Below, one piece after another: positions 1 to 6,952 of a stretch of DNA of 64,000 nucleotides. The stretch is taken from contig CAYJJX010000004.1 of NCBI GenBank assembly GCA_964370605.1, forward strand, positions 61,165 through 125,164, given 5' to 3'. The notes beneath the pieces were generated by a model that saw nothing but the letters and a program-made list of their open reading frames with translations, did no database searches and was not told where the DNA came from. Position 1 is the stretch's first letter, and every line of letters begins with the position of its first letter. The stretch is from CAYJBH01 sp964370605. GTDB taxonomy: Bacteria; Bacillota; Clostridia; Oscillospirales; Ruminococcaceae. Both the position numbers and the translations under genes were made by a program.

Positions 1-2
1 AT

Positions 3-884
3 GTCGAAGAGACCGGTGTTCACTCCGGCGACTCGATGAGCATCTATCCGCCCTACTCGGTCGACGAAGAAGTGTGCAAAAAAATTGTCGATTATACCGT
101 GAAATTAGGGCTCGGAATCGGCATTGTCGGACTGTATAACATACAGTTTATTTTGGACAGTAATAACGATGTGTATATTATTGAGGTCAACCCACGTTCT
201 TCGCGTACCGTACCGTTCATCTCAAAGGCAACCGGTCTGCCGATTGCGGGAATTGCCACCAAGGTTATGCTGGGTGAATCGTTGGCATCACAAGGGTTCA
301 AGACAGGTCTTGCCGAAAAGGCGAATCGCTGGTATGTCAAGGCTCCGACCTTCTCATTCTCAAAAATTCATAAATTGGATGCACGTCTCTCGCCCGAGAT
401 GAAATCTACCGGCGAAGCGATCGGATATGATCACAGCATAAACCGCGCACTATACAAAGCGCTTCAGGCGGCAGGCACAAAGGTTCAAAATTTCGGAACT
501 GTATTTGTCACGCTTGCCGACCGCGACAAGGAACTTGCCTTGCCTCTTATCAAGCGGTTCTATGACCTTGGATTCAACATTGAAGGAACAAAAGGAACGT
601 CGGAAGTTCTGCGCAATAACGGAATTAAAACAAGGGTACGCAAAAAGTTTAGTGATGGTTCGAACGAGATTGCCGACGCTATTTCAAAAGGCTTTGTAAC
701 CTATGTTATCAACTCGTACAGCGATGTGGGCAACACCGAAGTTGTGAACGATGGTTATCTTATCCGCAGGGCTGCGGTTGAAAACGGCGTGAATATCTTC
801 ACTTCGCTTGAAACGGTTAACGTTTTGCTGAATGTGCTGGAGGATATAACTATAACAGTGTCTACCATAGACAGCGACCTTTAA
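3..884 (+). CDS. carB: Carbamoyl-phosphate synthase large subunit, C-terminal part (cut by window edge)
   Basis: The frame is open from base 3 and has no start inside the window, so this is the C-terminal ~293 residues of a protein of about 1,070. The first residues (VEETGVHSGDS, then NPRSSRTVPF and SKATG) match the end of the second ATP-grasp domain, which makes carbamoyl phosphate from carbamate and ATP. From about residue 165 (FVTLADRDKELALPL, later GTKGTSE) comes the methylglyoxal-synthase-like allosteric domain that binds UMP/IMP/ornithine in this family. The protein supplies carbamoyl phosphate for pyrimidine and arginine synthesis, with the small subunit CarA presumably upstream outside the window. 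A hairpin terminator follows at 923-947, so carB ends its operon. Confidence 0.95.
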   Translation, partial: VEETGVHSGDSMSIYPPYSVDEEVCKKIVDYTVKLGLGIGIVGLYNIQFILDSNNDVYIIEVNPRSSRTVPFISKATGLPIAGIATKVMLGESLASQGFKTGLAEKANRWYVKAPTFSFSKIHKLDARLSPEMKSTGEAIGYDHSINRALYKALQAAGTKVQNFGTVFVTLADRDKELALPLIKRFYDLGFNIEGTKGTSEVLRNNGIKTRVRKKFSDGSNEIADAISKGFVTYVINSYSDVGNTEVVNDGYLIRRAAVENGVNIFTSLETVNVLLNVLEDITITVSTIDSDL

Positions 885-922
885 TCAATATATTACAAGC
901 AACTAAGCACACAATAAATAAA

Positions 923-950
923 GGACGGACAATGTTCTTGTCCGTCCCTT
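923..950 (+). terminator. Rho-independent terminator after carB
   Basis: A perfect 10-bp stem GGACGGACAA / TTGTCCGTCC has a TGTTC loop and is followed by CTTATTGTTTAT. The flanking CAATAA/TTATTG can extend the pairing. It lies 38 bases after the carB stop. Confidence 0.8.
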
Positions 951-1122
951 ATTGTTTATAGGCAAATTGATTATAAACCATTGAATTACAACTACAGATA
1001 ATATGAATTGGCGTTTTCCGATGAAAAGAAATTAGAAATTTATTTGAAATTTGCGTGAAAGTGCTTGTAATTTGCGCGTTGTGACTGTATCATATAATGG
1101 TATATGAACCAGAGGAATTTTA

Positions 1123-1470
1123 ATGAGACAAACTGCAGTGAGAAACACACTACTGTGCCTAAGTGCACTTTTTATATTGATTGGCTGCGCATCGCAAACA
1201 ACAAACTATGAAGAAACAACCTCAACCAAACGATCTACAGGAGAGGTACTCTTTACCGATGGCGAGATCACAATGCTTGCGACAAACACTGTAACTATAC
1301 GTACCGAGAATGGTATGGAATACTGTTTTGCCATGGACGAGAATACCGAACTTGGAGAAGAGGAATTGGCGGTTGGCATTACAGTAACCATTAGCTATTC
1401 TACCGACGGCGAAAATTCAATGTTGGCACTATCGGTTATTGAGAATGAACAGCTGGACCAAAATGCATAA
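1123..1470 (+). CDS. Small putative lipoprotein of unknown function
   Basis: The 115-residue product starts with a lipoprotein signal peptide: basic residues, a hydrophobic stretch LLCLSALFILIG, and a lipobox ending in Cys22 (LIGC). It should therefore be lipid-anchored on the outer face of the membrane. The mature part is acidic and beta-rich (GEVLFTDGEITML, NTVTIRTENG, VGITVTISY), which suggests a small single beta-barrel or OB-like domain; I recognise no family. The start ATG is preceded by AGAGGAA. A TATAAT at 1093-1098 with a weak TTTGCG 16 bases upstream could be its promoter. The next gene starts 42 bases downstream on the same strand, so the two may be co-transcribed. Confidence 0.7.
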   Translation: MRQTAVRNTLLCLSALFILIGCASQTTNYEETTSTKRSTGEVLFTDGEITMLATNTVTIRTENGMEYCFAMDENTELGEEELAVGITVTISYSTDGENSMLALSVIENEQLDQNA

Positions 1471-1512
1471 TTATGCATCTTGAGAGTCACACAACAGAAA
1501 GGACGACAAGTG

Positions 1513-1890
1513 ATGGAAATAACCTATAAAAAGGGGACGGTGGCATGCGTATATGAGCGAGAGCGTTGTCATCTATCCAATCGAGATCGTCTGATATTTT
1601 ATCGTGATGGCAGGATCAAGTTCGAGACCTACTGTTACGGCGAGGCGGCGACATTAACCTTTGAATGTTTTTCCGCTGCGCCGATGACACAGGATGGCAA
1701 ATTGAGCTGGCCGGATAATATCAAACCGCCTCGCGAGATTACGCCTCCGGCATATATTCGTGAGCTTTCATTTGAGAAGTTGACGGTAGAGAATTTTCAA
1801 TTCATATGGAACAGGGTGGAAGATCGCTCTACCGATACTGCAAACGGATATGGATTCATTAGGTCTTTGATACTTAAAACAAAGAAGTGA
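1513..1890 (+). CDS. Hypothetical protein
   Basis: The product is about 125 residues, soluble, with no signal peptide or membrane segment and no motif I recognise. The ATG at 1513 is preferred over the TTG at 1480 because an AAAGGA ribosome binding site lies about 10 bases upstream of it; an adjacent GTG at 1510 is an equally possible start. The sequence is rich in aromatic and charged residues (CVYERERCHLSN, RLIFYRDGRIKFETYCYGE, NFQFIWNRVEDR). It sits between a small lipoprotein gene and tRNA-Ser and has no informative neighbours. Function unknown. Confidence 0.55.
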   Translation: MEITYKKGTVACVYERERCHLSNRDRLIFYRDGRIKFETYCYGEAATLTFECFSAAPMTQDGKLSWPDNIKPPREITPPAYIRELSFEKLTVENFQFIWNRVEDRSTDTANGYGFIRSLILKTKK

Positions 1891-1998
1891 ACACTTAATT
1901 TTGCATTGAAACAGAAAAAAATTTATATTCATGTTGACTTTTAATCGTCGTCGTGGTAAAATACCCTAGTAGATATAATTAAATTATATTTCGGCCGT

Positions 1999-2088
1999 GG
2001 AGAAATACTCAAGTATGGTCGAAGAGGCGCCCCTGCTAAGGGCGTAGGTCGGGTAACCGGCGCGAGGGTTCGAATCCCTCTTTCTCCG
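1999..2088 (+). tRNA. tRNA-Ser (anticodon GCU)
   Basis: The acceptor stem GGAGAAA (1999-2005) pairs with TTTCTCC (2081-2087), followed by discriminator G and an encoded CCA at 2089-2091. The anticodon stem CGCCC/GGGCG (2028-2032/2040-2044) holds loop CTGCTAA with anticodon GCT at 2035-2037. A long variable arm precedes the T-arm GAGGG-TTCGAAT-CCCTC, giving the 90-nt class II length expected for tRNA-Ser. It reads AGC/AGU codons. Confidence 0.95.
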
Positions 2089-2091
2089 CCA

Positions 2092-2143
2092 AAAAACACA
2101 GCATGTCCCGAATGAACATGAGGGTTATGTTGTGTTTTTCTTT
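2092..2143 (+). terminator. Terminator hairpin after tRNA-Ser
   Basis: The 13-bp stem AAAAACACAGCAT / ATGTTGTGTTTTT contains one G-U pair, encloses a 22-nt loop and ends in a T-rich run. It begins directly after the encoded CCA. Confidence 0.65.
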
Positions 2144-2197
2144 TGGTGGAGAAGGACAAGTCGAACCCTCAGGTTCTGAATCCCTCTTTCTCCGCCA
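2144..2197. repeat. tRNA-Ser-derived inverted plus direct partial copies
   Basis: Bases 2178-2197 repeat exactly the last 20 bases of tRNA-Ser including CCA (2072-2091). Immediately upstream, 2144-2170 (TGGTGGAGAAGG...TCGAACCCTC) is an imperfect reverse complement of the same tRNA 3' half. The two halves can fold into one long hairpin. A more decayed reverse-complement copy is visible at about 2317-2345 (GGCGCGAGAAAGGGGATT.CGAACC). This is either debris from an element that used the tRNA 3' end as target or a tRNA-derived repeat. No integrase gene is nearby. Confidence 0.6.
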
Positions 2198-2200
2198 CGT

Positions 2201-2236
2201 CGCTGTGAACTTCACTAAGTTCACAGCGATTTTTTG
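2201..2236 (+). terminator. Strong hairpin followed by T-run
   Basis: A perfect 12-bp stem CGCTGTGAACTT / AAGTTCACAGCG has a CACT loop and is followed by ATTTTTTG. It directly abuts the duplicated tRNA 3' end, so the tRNA-like fragment carries its own terminator. Confidence 0.7.
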
Positions 2237-2508
2237 CACAGCAAAAAAACACTGTTCACACCGTTGCGTAACAGCTCCTTTTCCGACAAAAAGCTATGCT
2301 TTTTGTCGGTTTCATTTGGCGCGAGAAAGGGGATTGCGAACCGGCGTGGAGAGTCTTGTGAGCGGTAGCGAGCAAGACACGACGAGGGAGCGATAGCGAT
2401 CGCGACCGAAAGATTTTTGCGTATCGGCAAAAATCTTAGCCTTGCGATGCGCTGTTTGTGTCGCTCACACTCGAAGGACGTACAAATGAGTTTATGTTTT
2501 TCTTATTG
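2237..2508. repeat. Gene-free tract of hairpins and short repeats
   Basis: No credible coding sequence is present. The tract holds a 12-bp hairpin CCGACAAAAAGC-TAT-GCTTTTTGTCGG (2283-2309), a GTCTTG...CAAGAC stem around GAGCGGTAGCGAG (about 2350-2375), a GAGCGATAGCGATCGCGA stretch, and an 11-bp hairpin AAGATTTTTGC / GCAAAAATCTT (about 2410-2437). The repeated GAGCG[G/A]TAGCGA motif and dense pairing look like a non-coding repeat or structured element. Confidence 0.5.
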
Positions 2509-2536
2509 CAGGCAAATATTTGCCTGTGTTTTTTTG
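2509..2536 (+). terminator. Palindromic terminator upstream of padR promoter
   Basis: CAGGCAAA-TA-TTTGCCTG is an 18-base near-perfect palindrome followed by TGTTTTTTT. It ends nine bases before the padR -35 element and would insulate that promoter from upstream transcription. Confidence 0.6.
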
Positions 2537-2544
2537 TACAAACC

Positions 2545-2596
2545 TTGACAATTATATCGTCGGACGGTATAATGCAATATATCGGTTAACGATATA
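2545..2596 (+). promoter_or_regulatory. padR promoter with overlapping dyad operators
   Basis: TTGACA (2545-2550) and TATAAT (2568-2573) are consensus elements 17 bases apart. The spacer and -10 form a 23-bp imperfect palindrome ATTATATCGTC-G-GACGGTATAAT (2551-2573, one mismatched pair). A second dyad TATATCG-GTTAA-CGATATA follows at 2578-2596. PadR regulators commonly bind such AT-rich dyads in their own promoter, so autorepression is the likely mode. Confidence 0.75.
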
Positions 2597-2625
2597 ACGT
2601 CAATGGATATAACGGAGAGCGTACT

Positions 2626-2952
2626 ATGGGTGATACTCGAAACCCTGCACTGACAGAAGCGGTATTTTATATTTTACTTTCCATACAAAGTCCACTGCAT
2701 GGATATGGTATTATGCAAAACATTGAAAAATTATCTCATGGCAGAGTAAAACTAGCGGCAGGAACTCTTTATGGGGCAATCAATGCAATGCTTGAAAAAC
2801 GCTGGATTGTTGCGGTTGAAAGCAAAGAAAGTAGCAGAAAAAAAGAATATCAGATTACAAGTTTAGGCATTGAAGTTGTTAAAGCGGAGACACTCAGGCT
2901 AAATGAACTTTTAGAAAATGCAAAATTAGTTATAGGGGTTGATACATTATGA
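2626..2952 (+). CDS. PadR family transcriptional regulator
   Basis: The 108-residue protein is a short PadR-type winged helix. Family hallmarks are the YILLSIQSPLHGYGIMQNIE first helices (residues ~13-35), KLAAGTLYGAINAMLEKRWI recognition-helix region (~44-65), and the wing around SSRKKEYQITSLG (~72-87). The C-terminal helix serves for dimerisation. Regulators of this kind repress a neighbouring transporter or DUF2812-type gene until an inducer or stress signal is bound. GGAGAG lies 9 bases upstream of the start. Two dyads overlap the promoter, implying autoregulation. The downstream partner gene appears broken (2949-3011). Confidence 0.9.
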   Translation: MGDTRNPALTEAVFYILLSIQSPLHGYGIMQNIEKLSHGRVKLAAGTLYGAINAMLEKRWIVAVESKESSRKKEYQITSLGIEVVKAETLRLNELLENAKLVIGVDTL

Positions 2953-3011
2953 GAAAAACAATTCATAAATGGTGTGGTATAGAAATGCGGATTTTCTTGA
3001 ATGCACTATAA
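2949..3011 (+). pseudogene. Truncated ORF overlapping padR, possible DUF2812 remnant
   Basis: The ATG overlaps the padR stop by four bases (ATGA), the usual coupling for a PadR partner gene. It encodes only 20 residues beginning MRKTIHKW before a TAA. In many Firmicutes padR is followed by a DUF2812 membrane protein that begins with a similar Lys/His/Trp-rich start, so this looks like its remaining 5' end. No further homologous frame is visible before the next promoter at 3084. The assignment rests on context and about eight residues. Confidence 0.35.
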
Positions 3012-3083
3012 AGTAGCGCTGCCCTACCTTACCGGTTTGTCGCAATATATCGAAAATAATTACAATAAAGTTGTGGATTGCTA

Positions 3084-3112
3084 TTGACAAAATTCAGTTT
3101 CAAGGCTATAAT
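3084..3112 (+). promoter_or_regulatory. Consensus sigma-A promoter for the ylxM-ffh operon
   Basis: TTGACA (3084-3089) and TATAAT (3107-3112) are separated by 17 bases. The first start codon of the translation/secretion operon lies 45 bases downstream. Confidence 0.8.
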
Positions 3113-3156
3113 GTAAAAGTAAACGCCTTTACAGTTGTCGCAAACGGAGGGAATTT

Positions 3157-3522
3157 GTGGGAAAAGATCTGAACCTGTCGGTTCTGCTGGATTTTTACGG
3201 CGATATGTTGACCGACAAACAGCGAGATGTTATGCAACAGTATTATAATGATGACCTTTCACTCGCCGAGATCGCCGCAAATTTCGGCATAACCCGACAA
3301 GGAGTGCGAGATTCCATAAAGAGAGGGGAACACTATCTGCTGGAGCTGGAGAGCAAGGTTGGATTCGCAAATAAATACTCGGTCATCCAAAGAAATGTGG
3401 AGCAGATTGCACGGCTGGCAAAGGATATTGGTTTTTACAACGACAAGAGTTACAGCTCGTCCCCTGAAATATACCGTAACGCACAGGAAATAGTGCGATT
3501 GACAGACGAGATCAAAGAATAG
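3157..3522 (+). CDS. ylxM: YlxM-family DNA-binding protein (SRP operon)
   Basis: The 121-residue protein carries a sigma-70 region 4-like helix-turn-helix: DKQRDVMQQYYNDDLSLAEIA, NFGITRQGVRDSIKRGE (residues ~20-58), followed by a helical tail. YlxM proteins precede ffh in Firmicutes and are linked to the signal recognition particle pathway, though their exact role is unsettled. The GTG start has a CGGAGG ribosome binding site 6 bases upstream. ffh follows 37 bases after the stop, and both share the consensus promoter at 3084-3112. Confidence 0.85.
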   Translation: MGKDLNLSVLLDFYGDMLTDKQRDVMQQYYNDDLSLAEIAANFGITRQGVRDSIKRGEHYLLELESKVGFANKYSVIQRNVEQIARLAKDIGFYNDKSYSSSPEIYRNAQEIVRLTDEIKE

Positions 3523-3559
3523 TTTTGACTGTATACATATGAAAGGATAGGACAAAGGT

Positions 3560-4879
3560 TTGGCATTTGAGGGATTGACCGGTCGTCTTGCCGAGACGTT
3601 CAAGAAACTTCGAGGACGCGGTAAGCTGTCGGAAAATGATATAAAACTCGCTATGCGTGAGGTGCGTCTTGCTTTGCTTGATGCCGACGTCAGTCTTCCG
3701 GTGGCGAAAAACTTTATAAACGATGTGACACAGCGTGCTATTGGTGCCGAGGTCATGACCAGCTTGACACCTGCACAGCAGGTCATCAAGATTGTGGGCG
3801 ACGAACTCACCGCCTTGATGGGTAGTGAGGTTTCTCGTGTGCATATCAACTCAAAACCACCCACCGTGCTTATGCTTTGTGGTCTGCAGGGTACCGGTAA
3901 AACCACCCATGCCGCAAAACTCGCAAAACATTTTATAAAACAAGGGCATCGACCCTTGTTAGTTGCCTGTGATATCTATCGTCCTGACGCTATCGACCAG
4001 CTCAAGGTTGTCGGTGAGGCTGCGGGTGCTACTGTGTTTGAAATGGGACAGACCAATCCGGTCGAGGTTGCAAAGGCGGGATACAAGCACAGCCGTGACT
4101 ACGGTCATGACATAATAATTCTCGATACCGCCGGCCGACTTCAAATCGACGGTGAGTTGATGCAGGAGCTTACCAATATTAAAGAGGCGGTTAATGTAGA
4201 CGAGACACTTCTTGTGGTAGACGCTATGTTGGGTCAACAATCGGTATCGGTCGCTAAAGAGTTTCTTGACAAGGTCGGACTGGACGGAGTTATCCTTGCA
4301 AAGTTGGACGGCGATGCGCGAGGCGGTGCGGCACTCTCGGTCAAGGCGACTACCGGAAAACCGATCAAGTTTGTCGGTACCGGCGAAAAGATTGACGCAC
4401 TGGAACCGTTCTATCCCGAGAGAATGTCCAGCCGAATCCTCGGCATGGGCGACATAATGTCTCTTATCGAAAAGGCGCAGGAGATGGAGAGTGACAAAAA
4501 ACTCTCGGCAGAAAATCTTGCGAAAGGTAAGTTTGACCTCAACGACATGTTGGAACAGCTTCAAGGCGTGAAGAAGATGGGCGGACTCGGAGCGATTGTT
4601 TCTATGATACCGGGCGCCGGTAAGATAAATCCCGACGATGTTGACGACAAACAGCTCGTTTACATCGAGGCGATAATAAATTCTATGACCAAGAAAGAGC
4701 GTGCAAAACCATCAATTATAGATCCCAAGCGCAAACGCCGGATTGCGGCAGGAAGCGGAACCGATGTGCCGCAGGTAAACAGGTTGCTCAAACAATATTT
4801 TGAGATGGAGAAGATGATGAAACGCTTCACCAAAAACCCAAGAGCCTTGAAAAATATGGCAAGGCAGATGGGTATCTAA
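3560..4879 (+). CDS. ffh: Signal recognition particle protein Ffh (SRP54)
   Basis: Ffh is the GTPase subunit of the signal recognition particle, which binds hydrophobic signal sequences on ribosomes and docks with FtsY at the membrane. The 439-residue product has the N domain (FEGLTGRLAETFKKLRG), the G domain with P-loop GLQGTGKTT (~residue 106), DTAGRL and KLDGDARGGAALS, and a C-terminal methionine-rich M domain (MEKMMKRFTKNPRALKNMARQMG) that binds 4.5S/SRP RNA and signal peptides. The start is TTG with AGGATAGG 10 bases upstream. It is 62 bases upstream of rpsP in the conserved ylxM-ffh-rpsP order. Confidence 0.97.
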   Translation: MAFEGLTGRLAETFKKLRGRGKLSENDIKLAMREVRLALLDADVSLPVAKNFINDVTQRAIGAEVMTSLTPAQQVIKIVGDELTALMGSEVSRVHINSKPPTVLMLCGLQGTGKTTHAAKLAKHFIKQGHRPLLVACDIYRPDAIDQLKVVGEAAGATVFEMGQTNPVEVAKAGYKHSRDYGHDIIILDTAGRLQIDGELMQELTNIKEAVNVDETLLVVDAMLGQQSVSVAKEFLDKVGLDGVILAKLDGDARGGAALSVKATTGKPIKFVGTGEKIDALEPFYPERMSSRILGMGDIMSLIEKAQEMESDKKLSAENLAKGKFDLNDMLEQLQGVKKMGGLGAIVSMIPGAGKINPDDVDDKQLVYIEAIINSMTKKERAKPSIIDPKRKRRIAAGSGTDVPQVNRLLKQYFEMEKMMKRFTKNPRALKNMARQMGI

Positions 4880-4941
4880 TCGTCAGTATTGCGTAGGAGA
4901 CGCAGTATATATATTATGTTTTTTGAAAGGAACAAAAATCT

Positions 4942-5187
4942 ATGGCAGTAAAAATTCGTCTGCGTCGTATGGGCGCAAAAAAATCCCCGTTCTATCGTAT
5001 CGTTGTTGCCGATTCACGTTTTCCCCGTGACGGACGTTTCATTGAAGAAATTGGCTTCTATGATCCGACCAAAGAGCCGGCAGATGTGAAAATCGATGCC
5101 GACAAAGTGCGCAGCTGGCTTGCCAACGGAGCACAACCGACCGATACAGTCAGAGCTTTGATCAAACGTCACAACATTCTGGGTTAA
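4942..5187 (+). CDS. rpsP: 30S ribosomal protein S16
   Basis: The 81-residue protein has the canonical S16 start VKIRLRRMGAKKSPFYRIVV, then DSRFPRDGRFIEEIGFYDP, and ends near PTDTVRALIKR; the length is usual for the family. S16 binds 16S rRNA and is needed for 30S assembly. GAAAGGA precedes the ATG. khpA follows 10 bases after the stop, and the group rpsP-khpA-rimM-trmD is tightly packed and surely co-transcribed. Confidence 0.97.
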   Translation: MAVKIRLRRMGAKKSPFYRIVVADSRFPRDGRFIEEIGFYDPTKEPADVKIDADKVRSWLANGAQPTDTVRALIKRHNILG

Positions 5188-5197
5188 GAGGTGATAT

Positions 5198-5428
5198 TTG
5201 AAAGAGCTACTGATAATAATTGCCAAGGGGCTTGTTGAGGACAAGGACGCGGTCAGTGTGACCGAGCGCCGTGCCGAAGACGGTACCGTTGTTTTCGGAC
5301 TGTCTGTCGCACCGGACGACATGGGTCGTGTCATCGGCAAACAGGGCAGAATCGCCAAGGCTATTCGGACCGTGATGCGTGCTTCAGCGGTGCGTGGCGG
5401 CGAGAAGGTAATGGTAGAGATTGATTGA
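5198..5428 (+). CDS. khpA: KH-domain RNA-binding protein KhpA
   Basis: The 76-residue product is a single type II KH domain with the GKQG version of the GxxG RNA-contact loop (GRVIGKQGRIAKAIRTVMRA). KhpA forms a complex with KhpB/Jag and affects cell division and RNA stability in Gram-positive bacteria. The TTG start follows AAGAGGTGAT. Its stop overlaps the beginning of rimM by eight bases, implying translational coupling with a 16S maturation factor. Confidence 0.92.
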   Translation: MKELLIIIAKGLVEDKDAVSVTERRAEDGTVVFGLSVAPDDMGRVIGKQGRIAKAIRTVMRASAVRGGEKVMVEID

Positions 5429-5939
5429 GCGCATACATATCGGCGACCTAGTATCGCCACACGGCATCAAGGGTGAGGTTAACCTCTATGTGATAGCCGA
5501 TTCGCCGGATTTTGCACTTCAGTTTGAGCGGTTTTTTGTCGACGACACCGAAATTCGGGTTGTCGACAGCCGCATACACAAAAATGTAGTGATCCTGCGT
5601 TTAGAAGGGGTGGACAGTCGCAACAAGGCAGAAGAACTTGTGGGCAAGTCGCTCTTTTTTGAGCGTAATGATGCCGAGCTGGACGAAGGACAATACTTCA
5701 TTGTCGATATCATTGGCTTTGCCGTTGTCGATATAGACAGCGGTGAACACTATGGCAACATTGAAAAGGTAGATAATTTTGGTTCGACCGATATCTATCA
5801 CATCAAAAACGATAAAGGTCAAATTTTCCTATTCCCGGCCGCTCCTGCCTTTGTAAAGGAGCGGGACTTTGAGGCGAAAGTGATCAAAATATCACCGATC
5901 AAAGGAATGTTTGACGACGAGGCGGAAGAAATTTCATGA
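5421..5939 (+). CDS. rimM: Ribosome maturation factor RimM
   Basis: RimM is a 30S assembly factor that binds S19. The 172-residue product has the N-terminal barrel with IGDLVSPHGIKGEVNLYV (residues ~6-23) and a C-terminal PRC-barrel (EGQYFIVDIIGFAVVD, IFLFPAAPAFVKERD). The start is a TTG within the end of khpA. The stop TGA overlaps the trmD ATG (ATGA). Its location between S16 and TrmD is the conserved bacterial order. Confidence 0.94.
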   Translation: MIERIHIGDLVSPHGIKGEVNLYVIADSPDFALQFERFFVDDTEIRVVDSRIHKNVVILRLEGVDSRNKAEELVGKSLFFERNDAELDEGQYFIVDIIGFAVVDIDSGEHYGNIEKVDNFGSTDIYHIKNDKGQIFLFPAAPAFVKERDFEAKVIKISPIKGMFDDEAEEIS

Positions 5940-6586
5940 TTCGTATTGATATTGCAACGATATTTCCCGATATATGTGAGGGTTATCTCGGTGAGAGCAT
6001 TACCGGAAGGGCCGCTCGGTCGGGGATAGTACAGCTTCATTATCACAACATTCGGGATTACAGTGACAATATCCATCGAAAAACGGACGATGAGCCGTTT
6101 GGCGGTGGCCATGGCATGATCATGACGCCGGAGCCCATTGCACGTTGCTGTGAGGAGGTGGAGCGCTCGGCAAACAGTCGGCCGCATCGTATCTTCATGA
6201 CAGCACAAGGGGAGCGGTATAATCAGCAGACAGCGAAGCGTCTAGCATCGCTACCTCACATTATGCTGATCTGCGGACGGTATGAGGGCATTGATCGAAG
6301 AGTAATCGATGCTTTTTGTGACGAGGAAATCTCGATTGGTGATTTTGTATTGACCGGCGGCGAGGCGGCGGCGATCTGCATTGCAGATAGTATTATCCGA
6401 TTGCAAGAGGGTGTGTTATCTTCACCGCAAGGGGTGCAAAACGAGAGTCACTATCAGCCCGGATACCTTGAACATCCACAGTATACACGGCCTGCCGTTT
6501 GGCGTGGAAGAGAGGTTCCGGAGGTTTTAAGAGGTGGAAATCACCGATTGATCGAGGAGTGGAAGAGCGAAAATGGCAAAGGATAA
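5936..6586 (+). CDS. trmD: tRNA (guanine-N1-)-methyltransferase TrmD
   Basis: TrmD methylates G37 of tRNAs reading CNN codons, preventing +1 frameshifts. The 216-residue sequence contains RIDIATIFPDI at the start, the PFGGGHGMIM motif, and the SPOUT knot region LICGRYEGIDRRVIDAF, IGDFVLTGGEAAA, and YQPGYLEHPQYTRP. It is somewhat shorter than the usual 230-245 residues because the C-terminal helical domain is trimmed. The start overlaps rimM by four bases and the end overlaps the next gene by 14 bases. The expected next gene, rplS, is missing here. Confidence 0.95.
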   Translation: MIRIDIATIFPDICEGYLGESITGRAARSGIVQLHYHNIRDYSDNIHRKTDDEPFGGGHGMIMTPEPIARCCEEVERSANSRPHRIFMTAQGERYNQQTAKRLASLPHIMLICGRYEGIDRRVIDAFCDEEISIGDFVLTGGEAAAICIADSIIRLQEGVLSSPQGVQNESHYQPGYLEHPQYTRPAVWRGREVPEVLRGGNHRLIEEWKSENGKG

Positions 6587-6866
6587 CGTTCTGAATATTG
6601 TAAAGAGGGTGCTATATATTGTGGCAACTATAGTTGGGCTTTGCGTTGCGGCGGCATTTTTTGCTGCGGTGCTGTATGCTTTGAATAGCGGCATGATTGA
6701 AGATTTTCTTTACAGTGAAGCTTTTAAAGGCCTTGATCTCGGCATAGAATACTATGAAAAATATGAGCATCAATTATTTGATATATTTGACGCAATGATG
6801 GAGAGGTTGCAGGGGACAGAGCCACCGGAAGAGTTGATTGATCCAGCCGCTGTTTCATTTTCATAG
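6573..6866 (+). CDS. Small single-pass membrane protein of unknown function
   Basis: The 97-residue product overlaps the trmD end by 14 bases. It has a basic N-terminus, one strong transmembrane segment (about residues 12-38, VLYIVATIVGLCVAAAFFAAVLY) here quoted only in its core VATIVGLCVAAAFFAAVL, and an acidic extracytoplasmic or cytoplasmic tail (YYEKYEHQLFDIFDAMMERL). I recognise no family. It bridges the trmD operon and the mreCD-mrdA elongation genes (86 bases before mreC), so a role at the cell envelope is possible but unsupported beyond context. Confidence 0.6.
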   Translation: MAKDNVLNIVKRVLYIVATIVGLCVAAAFFAAVLYALNSGMIEDFLYSEAFKGLDLGIEYYEKYEHQLFDIFDAMMERLQGTEPPEELIDPAAVSFS

Positions 6867-6952
6867 CATCACGAATGATATCGGTGCGATAGCGCCGAAA
6901 GAATGAATAGGTTGATTTAGGTCTTTTTCGAACACAGGGAATATCCAAAATC

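Noticed and set aside
1941..2430. Several open frames of 60-100 codons around tRNA-Ser
   Set aside because: They are translations of the tRNA gene, its partial copies and hairpins; no ribosome binding sites or coding bias.
1999..2540. tRNA-Ser as the attachment site of an integrated island
   Set aside because: The 20-bp duplication resembles an att site, but the repeats are only 106 bases apart and no integrase, excisionase or phage gene lies between or beyond.
3259..3906. Minus-strand open frame of 215 codons
   Set aside because: It is antisense to ylxM and ffh, both of which are firmly identified.
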